NCBI GenBank assembly: GCA_024401745.1
Contig: JAKSKK010000015.1
Location: 1-46,654, forward strand
Reading direction: 5' to 3'
DNA from: Bacteroidales bacterium
GTDB lineage: Bacteria > Bacteroidota > Bacteroidia > Bacteroidales > UBA932
DNA: 46,654 bases
How positions within the stretch are numbered: position 1 is the stretch's first letter; every line of letters starts with the position of its first letter. Under the pieces are notes generated by a model. The model had not been told where the DNA came from and did no database searches. It saw nothing but the letters and a program-made list of their open reading frames with translations. Shown here piece after piece: positions 8,251 to 15,283 of this stretch. The translations under genes were made by a program, and so were the position numbers.

Positions 8251-8281
8251 TTGCCATTATTCCAAATAATTTCTATTTTTG
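8251..8281 (+). promoter_or_regulatory. Promoter of the fakA operon
   Basis: TTG (8251-8253) and TATTTTTG (8274-8281) are separated by 20 bases, the spacing known for Bacteroidetes -33/-7 promoters. The start codon of fakA is about 50 bases downstream. Confidence 0.65.
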
Positions 8282-8330
8282 TAGAATGTAGTTACGCCCG
8301 CCCGTGCGCAGGCAACAACATTGTGTGCTA

Positions 8331-9947
8331 ATGAAAACAATGACCATCGATGGCGGCAGGTATGTGCGGATGATAGGTGCCGGAGCCGCCAGACTGTACG
8401 ACAACCGCAAGGTTGTCAATGACTTGAATGTATTTCCCATTCCCGACGGAGACACTGGGGACAACATGTACATGACCATACGCGCAGGCTGGGATTCCGC
8501 ATCTGCGGAGGGTGCTGTATGCGCAGCCGCCCAGTCGGTTTCCAAGGGCATGCTTCTTGGCGCGCGTGGCAATTCCGGAGTCATACTTTCACGCATTTTC
8601 GCAGGCATCGCCAAGGGCCTTTCAGGCATCGCGACTGCCGGTCTTCCCGAGTTCAAGAATGCCATGCAGTGCGGCGTGGAGGAATCCTACAACGCCGTCT
8701 CCAACCCCGTCGAGGGCACCATCCTTACAGTCTTCAAGGATTCAGTGAACGCCGCAGTGGCCTGCTCTGGCAGTTTCGAGGAATATTTTGACGCTCTCTG
8801 CGCGGAGTCCGAGGCATCGCTCGAGCGCACTCCCTCCCTTCTTGACGTACTGGCCCAGGCCGGCGTGGTCGACAGCGGAGGCGCGGGCCTGGTGCATATC
8901 CTGGCCGGAATGAAGGCCGCCCTTGACCCCGACGCCGAGCTTGCCGCAAACGGCAGTGCGGCTGAGACCAAGGCCGCTTCTGTGGACCTCTCCGCCTTCA
9001 CGGCCGACAGCGTCCTGGAGTTCGGCTACTGCACCGAGTTCCTGCTGCGCCTGCAGAGCTCGAAGGTGGATCTTGCCAGCTTCGACGAGACTGAAATCTA
9101 CGATTATCTCAATTCGGTGGGGGAGTCCGTCGTGGCCTTCCGCGACGACTCCATAGTCAAGGTGCACGTGCATACCCACCGTCCGGGCGACATTCTGAAC
9201 CACTGCCAGCGCTGGGGTGAGTTCCTGACCATCAAGATCGAGAACATGACCCTGCAGCACCACGAGACCCACAAGGCCGCTCCCAAGCGCCCTCACAAGA
9301 AGGCCGCCGTGGTCACAGTGGCTTCCGGCGCCGGGCTCGAGCAGATGTTCACCGACATGGGCGCCGACGTCGTGATCAAAGGCGGGCAGACCATGAACCC
9401 CTCTGCCAGCGACTTTATCAATGCGTTCGAGGAGCTCAATGCCGATGCAATCTACGTCCTCCCGAACAACTCCAACATCATACTCACCGCACAGCAGGCC
9501 GCCGGGATGTGCCAGGGCGCCAAGGTGTGCGTGCTCCCCAGCAAGTCTATAGGCGAGGGCTACACCCTGCTCGGGTCGATAGACTTTGCCGCCGCAGGCC
9601 CTGAGGAGATAGAGGCCGAAGCTTCCGAAATCCTTGCCTCAGTGGTGTCAGGAATGGTTTCCCGCGCAATACGCGCTACCGACGCTGCCGCCGAGGGCGA
9701 CTACATAGGCTTCGTGAAGGACGACATACTTTCCGCTGCCGCTGCCCGCGAGGACGCTCTCTGCGCGCTCTGCGACAGTCTGGGCGCCGCACAGTGCGAC
9801 GTGCTGCTGCTCTTCAGCGGTGCCGACGTGCCCGCCGAGGAGGCCGAGGCTGCCGCCGCAAGGCTTCAGGCGCAGTACCGCAATGCCGAGGTGGTGACAT
9901 ACCCCGGAGGCCAGCCAATATTTGATTATATAGTTGTAATTCAATAG
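8331..9947 (+). CDS. fakA: Fatty acid kinase catalytic subunit (DhaL/YloV family)
   Basis: FakA phosphorylates a fatty acid held by a FakB partner to give acyl-phosphate. The 538-residue protein has the two-domain YloV layout. The N-terminal DhaL nucleotide-binding domain carries the metal-binding motif PIPDGDTGDNM (D39, D41 and D44) and GARGNSGVILSRIFAG. The C-terminal half is the DegV-like extension typical of FakA. ATG 8331 is preferred; a GTG at 8304 would add nine residues without family support. The gene lies three bases before a DegV/FakB gene, which confirms the fatty-acid-kinase reading over dihydroxyacetone kinase. It opens an operon that ends with plsX and an ACP, so exogenous or recycled fatty acids are the likely substrate. 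Confidence 0.9.
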   Translation: MKTMTIDGGRYVRMIGAGAARLYDNRKVVNDLNVFPIPDGDTGDNMYMTIRAGWDSASAEGAVCAAAQSVSKGMLLGARGNSGVILSRIFAGIAKGLSGIATAGLPEFKNAMQCGVEESYNAVSNPVEGTILTVFKDSVNAAVACSGSFEEYFDALCAESEASLERTPSLLDVLAQAGVVDSGGAGLVHILAGMKAALDPDAELAANGSAAETKAASVDLSAFTADSVLEFGYCTEFLLRLQSSKVDLASFDETEIYDYLNSVGESVVAFRDDSIVKVHVHTHRPGDILNHCQRWGEFLTIKIENMTLQHHETHKAAPKRPHKKAAVVTVASGAGLEQMFTDMGADVVIKGGQTMNPSASDFINAFEELNADAIYVLPNNSNIILTAQQAAGMCQGAKVCVLPSKSIGEGYTLLGSIDFAAAGPEEIEAEASEILASVVSGMVSRAIRATDAAAEGDYIGFVKDDILSAAAAREDALCALCDSLGAAQCDVLLLFSGADVPAEEAEAAAARLQAQYRNAEVVTYPGGQPIFDYIVVIQ

Positions 9948-9950
9948 AAT

Positions 9951-10817
9951 ATGTGGACTTTCTTTACTGATTCGGATACTGATTTCAATCTTGAGACCTG
10001 CAAGGAATATGGCTTCAAGCTCATCAGTATGCCATACAGCGTTGATGCAAAGACAGTTTACCCTTACGTGGACTTCCAGACCTTCGATTCCAAGACTTTC
10101 TATGACATGCTCCGCAGCGGTGTGCTTCCTACCACAAGCGCCGTCAGCGTGGAGCAGTACAAGGAATATTTCGAGCCTGAGTTCGCCGCAGGGAACGACA
10201 TCTTCTACATCCATTTCTCCGAGGCCATGACCATGACCTTCGGCAACATGCGCAAGGCTCTCGAGGAGCTCAGGCCCAAGTATCCCGAGCGCCGCTTCGT
10301 GGAGTTCGACACCAAGGGCATCACCATCATCAGCTACCTGATGGTCAAGGAGATGGCCGACGACCTCAAGGCCGGCATGTCAGTCGACGACGTGGTTGCC
10401 AAGTATGAGCCTGAGGTGAACCACTACACCCAGTACTTCTTTGCCGACGACCTGAAGTTCTTCCGCCGCAGCGGCCGCGTGGGTGGCATTGCAGCCACCA
10501 TGGGAGGCCTCATAGGCGTGCGCCCCATCATCTACATGAACGAAGAGGGCAAGATGGTCAGCATAGGCAAGGAGAAGGGCCGCATCAAGGCCATGGAAAG
10601 GCTCGTCAGCTACGTCGAGGAGAAGGGTGACGACATCATGAACCACAGGTTCATCATAGGCCACACCGATGCTCCCGAGATGGTCGAGGAACTCGCAGCC
10701 CGACTCAGGGAGAAGTTCGGCGACCTGAACATAGAGATTGTTCCTACCAACCCCACGGCCGGCAGCCACTGTGGCCCCAACGGAGTCGGTATTGCGTTCC
10801 ATTCCAAGGAAAGATAG
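9951..10817 (+). CDS. fakB: DegV-family fatty-acid-binding subunit of fatty acid kinase
   Basis: The DegV fold binds a fatty acid in a deep pocket and presents its carboxylate to FakA. The protein is 288 residues with the family N-terminal FFTDSDTDF stretch, a conserved GVLPTTSAVS loop (about residues 57-66) expected to hold the carboxylate, and RRSGRVGG plus GVRPII further on, both typical of DegV proteins. It starts three bases after fakA and is two bases ahead of the GNAT gene. Chain-length preference cannot be read from sequence. Only one fakB is visible here; many organisms carry several elsewhere. Confidence 0.9.
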   Translation: MWTFFTDSDTDFNLETCKEYGFKLISMPYSVDAKTVYPYVDFQTFDSKTFYDMLRSGVLPTTSAVSVEQYKEYFEPEFAAGNDIFYIHFSEAMTMTFGNMRKALEELRPKYPERRFVEFDTKGITIISYLMVKEMADDLKAGMSVDDVVAKYEPEVNHYTQYFFADDLKFFRRSGRVGGIAATMGGLIGVRPIIYMNEEGKMVSIGKEKGRIKAMERLVSYVEEKGDDIMNHRFIIGHTDAPEMVEELAARLREKFGDLNIEIVPTNPTAGSHCGPNGVGIAFHSKER

Positions 10818-10819
10818 CC

Positions 10820-11947
10820 ATGATAGAGGTCAAGGAGGTGGCTTCGTGCCGCCAGAGGAGGGAGTTCCTCGATTTCCCCAACAAGCTGTACAAAGGCAAT
10901 CCCTGCTATGCTCCTGCCCTGATGATGGACGAGCGCAAGATCTTCCGCAAGGACTACCACTACTACGACACCAGCGAGGCGGTGTATTACAACGCCTACA
11001 AGGACGGCAGGATGGCCGGACGCATCTCCGGTATACTCCAGCGCTCCAGCAACGAGAAATGGGGCCAGAAACGCGTCAGATTCACCCGTTTCGACGTGAT
11101 CGACGACTTCGAGGTGGCAAAGGCGCTGCTTGAGACCGTGGAGGCATGGGCAAGGCAGAAGGGCATGGACACCGTCTGCGGCCCGCTCGGATTCTCCGAC
11201 CTCGAGAGGGAAGGCCTGCTGATCGAGGGCTTCGACCAGATGTCCACCTTCGAGGAGCAGTACAACGCGCCCTACTACCAGACCTTCATCGAGAAGCTCG
11301 GATACGAGAAGGAGGTTGACTGGACAGAGAGCCAGCTGCGTCCCACCAAGGACCCCGAGACCCTCGAGGAGATGAAGAAGATGTCTGACTTCGTGATGAA
11401 GCGCTACAAGCTCCATTTCGGCCCCGCAAAGAGCACCAAGGAGTTCCTCAAACTCTACGCCGACGACCTCTTCGAGCTGCTTGACAAGTCATACGACCAG
11501 ATATACGGCACCGTGCCTTTCACCAAGGGCATGAAGAAGCTGATGCTCGACAACTTCAACCTCATCATCGACCTCGACCACGTGGCCGTGATCCTCGACG
11601 AGAACAACAAGGCCGTGTGCCTCGGCATCTGCTTCCCCGGCATCGCCAAGCCTCTGCAGAGGTCCGGCGGCCGCCTGACTCCTCTGACCCTCCTGAAGGT
11701 GCTTCACAAGATCAAGCATCCCGACGTGATCGACCTGGCCCTCATCGGCGTGGACCCCGAGTACCTGAACAGGGGAATCAGCGTCGTGTTCGCATACGAG
11801 CTCACAAAGATGCTCCAGGCTCCCGGCATCAAGTATGCCGACACCAACCTCAACCTTGAGGACAACTACGCAATCCTTAATCTGTGGAAGCGCTTCGACC
11901 GTTTCGAGAACAAGCGCCGCCGCTCATATACCAAGAAGATAGCATGA
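10820..11947 (+). CDS. GNAT-fold acyltransferase-like protein (YghO-like), function unknown
   Basis: A 375-residue protein resembling E. coli YghO and related uncharacterized proteins. Landmarks are an N-terminal DFPNKLYKGNPCYAPAL stretch, a central CGPLGFSDLEREGLLIEGFD motif and a C-terminal GNAT-like region with VDPEYLNRGISVVF (acyl-CoA/ACP-binding type loop) near residue 315. There is no signal peptide or membrane segment. It lies two bases after fakB and overlaps plsX by four bases (ATGA), so it is made with the acyl-phosphate and acyl-ACP enzymes. The inference is an acyl transfer using acyl-ACP, acyl-CoA or acyl-phosphate; the acceptor is unknown. It is not the glycine-lipid enzyme GlsB by any motif seen. 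Family placement is from memory and moderately sure. Confidence 0.75.
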   Translation: MIEVKEVASCRQRREFLDFPNKLYKGNPCYAPALMMDERKIFRKDYHYYDTSEAVYYNAYKDGRMAGRISGILQRSSNEKWGQKRVRFTRFDVIDDFEVAKALLETVEAWARQKGMDTVCGPLGFSDLEREGLLIEGFDQMSTFEEQYNAPYYQTFIEKLGYEKEVDWTESQLRPTKDPETLEEMKKMSDFVMKRYKLHFGPAKSTKEFLKLYADDLFELLDKSYDQIYGTVPFTKGMKKLMLDNFNLIIDLDHVAVILDENNKAVCLGICFPGIAKPLQRSGGRLTPLTLLKVLHKIKHPDVIDLALIGVDPEYLNRGISVVFAYELTKMLQAPGIKYADTNLNLEDNYAILNLWKRFDRFENKRRRSYTKKIA

Positions 11948-12963
11948 TAAAGATAGTAGTCGACTGTTTCGGCGGAGACCACAGCCCTCAGGCGAACATC
12001 GACGGCTCTCTTGTCGCACTTGCCTCACTGCCAGACCTTTACCTCATTCTGGCAGGCGACGAGGCCACCATACGTGCGGGCCTTGCCGGCCACAGCTACG
12101 ACGAGTCGCGTGTGGAGATCCTGCATGCGCCCGACGTGATAGGCTGCGACGAGAAGCCCACTGACGCCATCCGCCTCAAGCGCGAGAGTTCCATGGTCAA
12201 GGCCGTGCGTCTCCTGCGCGACGACGACAGCGTCTCCGGCCTTGTGAGCGTGGGTTCCACCGGTGCACTGGTGGCCGCTGCACTCACCAGGGTAGGGCGC
12301 CTGGAAGGCGTGATCCGTCCGGCATTCTGCCCCATACTTCCCACCTTGGACGGCGGGATCGTGGGCATCTGCGACTCCGGCGCGAACGTCGAGGTCACAC
12401 CTGACCATCTGCGCCAGTTCGCCATAATGGCGTCGCTGTACCTGCAGAACGTGTATGGCGTGGAGAGCCCTCGCGTGGCCCTGCTGAACGTGGGCGTGGA
12501 GGCCGAGAAGGGCGACACCCTGCGTCAGGAGACATACAGGCTCCTGCAGCAGACCGAGGGGCTGAACTTCGTGGGAAACATGGAGAGCCGCGACCTCCTG
12601 TCAGGAAAATACGACGTTGTGGTGTGCGACGGATTCAGCGGCAACGTGCTTGTGAAGACCACCGAAGGCACGGCACTGGAATTGCTTAAGAAGCTCAAGA
12701 AGGACATCTTCTCCAGAACCATATATAAGATAGGAGCGGCTCTGATGAAGCGCCTCTTCACCGACTTCAAGTCGTTCATGGACTATCAGAACTACGGCGG
12801 CAGCGTGCTCCTGGGCACCTCCAAGGTGGTTGTGAAGGGCCATGGCAGCAGCAAGGCCGTGGCAGTGCAGAGATGCATCGAGCAGGCCTACCGCGCAGAG
12901 GCCGGCGAGCTTGGCAGAAAGATTGAAACAGAAATACTTAAATATGACCACTATGAGCAGTGA
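11944..12963 (+). CDS. plsX: Phosphate acyltransferase PlsX
   Basis: Interconverts acyl-ACP and acyl-phosphate at the membrane surface, feeding phosphatidic acid synthesis via PlsY or, in reverse, moving FakAB-made acyl-phosphate onto ACP. The 339-residue protein has the family opening IVVDCFGGDHSPQ, the central GLVSVGSTGALVAAAL and VCDGFSGNVLVKTTEG, and a C-terminal GGSVLLGTSKVVVKGHG. The ATG at 11944 overlaps the GNAT stop; a longer frame from 11884 runs inside that gene. plsX often neighbours rpmF and fabH, and neither is here. Instead an ACP gene overlaps its 3' end. Confidence 0.94.
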   Translation: MIKIVVDCFGGDHSPQANIDGSLVALASLPDLYLILAGDEATIRAGLAGHSYDESRVEILHAPDVIGCDEKPTDAIRLKRESSMVKAVRLLRDDDSVSGLVSVGSTGALVAAALTRVGRLEGVIRPAFCPILPTLDGGIVGICDSGANVEVTPDHLRQFAIMASLYLQNVYGVESPRVALLNVGVEAEKGDTLRQETYRLLQQTEGLNFVGNMESRDLLSGKYDVVVCDGFSGNVLVKTTEGTALELLKKLKKDIFSRTIYKIGAALMKRLFTDFKSFMDYQNYGGSVLLGTSKVVVKGHGSSKAVAVQRCIEQAYRAEAGELGRKIETEILKYDHYEQ

Positions 12964-13204
12964 GACAATGTTTCCTGAGGTGCAGCGCATACTTGCGAAG
13001 CAGCTCAGAAAAGATATCGATTCAGTACGTCCGGAGTCTAAGATAAAGGAGGACCTGGGTGCAGATTCCCTCGACATCCTTCAGCTTCTGATGAAGATCG
13101 AGGACGACTACGGCATCGTCATTCCCGACGAGCAGCTTGCCGGATTCGAGAAGGTTTCCGACGTGGTTGCCTTCCTGGATGCGCAGAACGCGAAGAATGC
13201 CTAG
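12953..13204 (+). CDS. Acyl carrier protein, probably a dedicated second ACP
   Basis: A small acidic carrier with the phosphopantetheine site in DLGADSLDILQLL (the serine of DSL), followed by the recognition helix and IPDEQLAGFEKVSDVVAFLD. The sequence after DSL (DILQLLMKIEDDYG) departs from the usual housekeeping AcpP pattern (DTVELIM-type), suggesting a specialised ACP for this operon. Start choice is uncertain: ATG 12944, 12953 and 12968 are in frame, and all lie at or next to the plsX end; 12953 gives 83 residues. The stop shares the palindrome CTAG with the stop of the facing mntP gene. A holo-ACP synthase is needed but none is nearby. Confidence 0.88.
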   Translation: MSSETMFPEVQRILAKQLRKDIDSVRPESKIKEDLGADSLDILQLLMKIEDDYGIVIPDEQLAGFEKVSDVVAFLDAQNAKNA

Positions 13205-13749
13205 AAAAGCAGGCTTGCCCCGATACCTATAAGCACGAGACCACCGACGATCTCGGCCCAGCGGCCGAATTTCCGTCCGATGGTCTTTCCTCCTTCTATA
13301 CCCAGCACGACTGACAGTACAGTCACAGCGAACACCGAGATCACAAGGGGCATCATGCCCTTGAGGTCGGTGCCGGCCATGCATTGTGCAACGCCCACTG
13401 CAAGGGCGTCTATGCTGGTTGCAATGCCTCCGACTATCACGTTCCTGAAGCCGTTCAGGTCCCGTACCTCCTCCTGGTTGCGTATGCCCTCGATGAGCAT
13501 GCTGCCGCCGACGTACAGCAGCAGGAGAAATCCTATGATGTGAGAGGCCTTCTCGACGAAGCCCACGAAGAGGCTGCCGAGAGCCCATCCGGCCGCAAGC
13601 AGGCCGGTCTGGATGACGCCGAATGCCAGGGCTACCTTTAGTACGTCCCTGGTCCTGCTGTCACGTACTGTGACTCCGGAGCAGAGTGACACGGCGAAGC
13701 AGTCCGCGCAGAGCGAGACTGCCATGAGAACTGACTCGAGTATGCCCAT
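13201..13749 (-). CDS. mntP: MntP-type manganese efflux pump
   Basis: Inner-membrane exporter that lowers cytoplasmic Mn2+. The protein has 182 residues and about six hydrophobic segments, arranged as two related halves, each with the family's conserved Asp motif: SLCADCFAVSL near residue 15 and ATSIDALAVGV near residue 110. It starts one base inside the stop of the upstream small gene (TAATG), so both share a transcript. It ends tail to tail with the ACP gene, sharing CTAG. An mntP riboswitch (yybP-ykoY) was looked for upstream and not recognised. Confidence 0.88.
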   Translation of the reverse strand: MGILESVLMAVSLCADCFAVSLCSGVTVRDSRTRDVLKVALAFGVIQTGLLAAGWALGSLFVGFVEKASHIIGFLLLLYVGGSMLIEGIRNQEEVRDLNGFRNVIVGGIATSIDALAVGVAQCMAGTDLKGMMPLVISVFAVTVLSVVLGIEGGKTIGRKFGRWAEIVGGLVLIGIGASLLF

Positions 13750-14195
13750 TATTTTGCTACCCTGAAGTTGCGCTCGATAAGGTTCTGGACCTCGATGATG
13801 GTGCGGTCGTCCTTGCCGGCGAACACTATGATCGCAAGCACGCCGGAGCGTACTTCCTGTGCCAGGAAGCGCATGGGGGAGTCGTCCTCGCAGAGTGCCT
13901 CGAATCCCCAGGCATTCTTGCCGTTGAACTTGATCTTGACTATGGGATTGAAGTCCTCGGGGTCGGACTCGTCGAAGCCGACGGTCTCGGCATAGTTCGC
14001 AAATGCTTGGTCCTCAGCGGTCTCGTCTTCGGGCATGTCGCCTACGTAGATGTCGATCATGGCCTCTTCACGGTCCTTTTCGGAGCCGCAGAGGTGAGCT
14101 TCAAAGTGTGTTACTTCAGTGCCTGACTCGTCCATGTATGAGTCGGTCTCCGATGTCCAGCCATTGGGAAGGGGAAGTAGAATGTCGTATGCCAT
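13749..14195 (-). CDS. Hypothetical protein upstream of mntP
   Basis: A 148-residue acidic soluble protein, not recognised. It starts MAYDILLPLPNGWTSE and continues with alternating strands (SGVLAIIVFAGKDDRTI), suggesting a small alpha/beta fold. There is no signal peptide, membrane segment or metal-binding cluster. An in-frame ATG at 14219 would add eight residues. However, the only good -7 box (TACCTTTG, minus strand, 14221-14228) would start the RNA at or after that ATG, so ATG 14195 is preferred. It is coupled to mntP by TAATG, so a role in metal or stress response is possible, but that is only context. Confidence 0.72.
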   Translation of the reverse strand: MAYDILLPLPNGWTSETDSYMDESGTEVTHFEAHLCGSEKDREEAMIDIYVGDMPEDETAEDQAFANYAETVGFDESDPEDFNPIVKIKFNGKNAWGFEALCEDDSPMRFLAQEVRSGVLAIIVFAGKDDRTIIEVQNLIERNFRVAK

Positions 14196-14220
14196 ATTCT
14201 GAAAATAAGCTATGCTCATG

Positions 14221-14228
14221 CAAAGGTA
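14221..14228 (-). promoter_or_regulatory. Promoter -7 element (TACCTTTG) for the unknown gene and mntP
   Basis: Exact TAnnTTTG on the minus strand. The transcript would begin near 14215, which decides in favour of the ATG at 14195. Confidence 0.65.
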
Positions 14229-14245
14229 GTCTTTTATTTCTTTTT

Positions 14246-14268
14246 TACCTTTAAATCAGTTAATTTTG
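14246..14268 (+). promoter_or_regulatory. Promoter region of the 2-hydroxyacid dehydrogenase gene
   Basis: Two candidates overlap here. TAATTTTG (14261-14268) is an exact -7 match but would place the RNA start at the ATG (14272), giving a leaderless message. TACCTTTA (14246-14253) has one mismatch and would leave a 10-15 base leader. Confidence 0.5.
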
Positions 14269-14271
14269 AAT

Positions 14272-15216
14272 ATGCTTAAGATTGTATATCTCGATGCCGC
14301 CACTTTCGGCGACTTTTCCCTCGAGCCCATTGCCGCCCTGGGAGAGCTTGTGTGCTACCCGACCACCACTGCCCAGGAGGCTCTTGAGCGTGTGGGCGAT
14401 GCTGAAGTCCTGATCGTGAACAAGGTGCGCGTCACCGAGGAACTGCTTGCCGCGGCGCCGAAGCTGAGGCTGGTCTGCGAGGCCGCCACCGGGGTCAACA
14501 ACATCGACCTCGAGGCCTGCGCAAAGCGCGGCATCCCCGTCAGGAACGTGTCGGGATACTCTACCGAATCAGTTGCGCAACTCACTTTCACTCAGATACT
14601 TCGCATGTTCTGCGACGCCACCCGCTACGACGCCTATGTCAAGAGCGGAGACTACACCCGCAGCGGCATCTTCACCGAAGTCTCGGACCCTTACGTCGAG
14701 GCCGCAGGCAAGACCATAGGCATTATAGGAATGGGTGCCATAGGCCAGGCCGTGGCAAGGATCGCGGAAGCGTTCGGGATGAAGGTCATATACTATTCTA
14801 CATCCGGCACGGGGCACTGCACGCTCTATCCCTGCGTCAGCCTCGAGGAACTGCTGAAGAGCAGCGACGTGGTGTCGGTCCACTGCCCGCTCACTCCGGC
14901 CACCGACGGCCTGATAGGGGAGGCACAGCTTGCAATGATGAAGCCCTCGGCATTCATAGTCAACATGGCCAGGGGCGGGATTGTCGCCGAAAAGGCGCTT
15001 GCCGATGCCCTTGATGCGGGCGTGATAGCGGCCGCTGCAGTGGATGTGTACACCTGCGAGCCTATGCCCGCCAGCCACCCGTACATGACGATGGCCCACC
15101 CTGAGCGCATGTTCTTTACGCCTCACGTCGGCTGGGCAAGCCGTGAAGCGATAATCCGCCTCATAGCAAAGGTGGCAGAGAATATCTCCGCCACCTTTGC
15201 TGAGCCGGCTATTTGA
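14272..15216 (+). CDS. D-2-hydroxyacid dehydrogenase, NAD-dependent
   Basis: Predicted to reduce a 2-keto acid (hydroxypyruvate, glyoxylate or similar) with NAD(P)H in the cytoplasm. The 314-residue protein has the split catalytic domain and a central Rossmann fold with GIIGMGAIGQAVA near residue 149. The catalytic Arg lies in NMARGGIV, Glu in VYTCEPMP and His in TPHVGWAS. Length fits hydroxypyruvate/glycerate dehydrogenases better than ACT-containing phosphoglycerate dehydrogenase. The ATG 14272 is used; a TTG at 14266 is less likely. The stop TGA touches copy B of the palindromic repeat. Substrate is not determined. Confidence 0.88.
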   Translation: MLKIVYLDAATFGDFSLEPIAALGELVCYPTTTAQEALERVGDAEVLIVNKVRVTEELLAAAPKLRLVCEAATGVNNIDLEACAKRGIPVRNVSGYSTESVAQLTFTQILRMFCDATRYDAYVKSGDYTRSGIFTEVSDPYVEAAGKTIGIIGMGAIGQAVARIAEAFGMKVIYYSTSGTGHCTLYPCVSLEELLKSSDVVSVHCPLTPATDGLIGEAQLAMMKPSAFIVNMARGGIVAEKALADALDAGVIAAAAVDVYTCEPMPASHPYMTMAHPERMFFTPHVGWASREAIIRLIAKVAENISATFAEPAI

Positions 15217-15283
15217 CGGGGGCTCTGCCCCCGTAACGCCCCCCGGCTCGCTGCGCTCGCAGAGCGCTAACGGGCGTGTTACA
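15215..15283 (+). repeat. Palindromic repeat, copy B, between convergent genes
   Basis: The first 33 bases (15215-15247) match copy A at 3693-3725 with two substitutions. It has the hairpin GGGGGC-TCT-GCCCCC (15218-15232) and then a different second stem (CTGCG/CGCAG around 15251-15262). GTAACGCC near the left can pair with GGCGTGTTAC near 15274-15283. The right end covers the ROK gene's stop codon. It fills the whole 62-base gap between two convergent genes and may also act as a bidirectional terminator there. Confidence 0.72.

Noticed and set aside
13750-14271. Manganese (yybP-ykoY) riboswitch upstream of mntP
   Set aside because: The gap upstream of the mntP operon is short and AT-rich, with no paired-stem architecture; mntP follows another gene directly.
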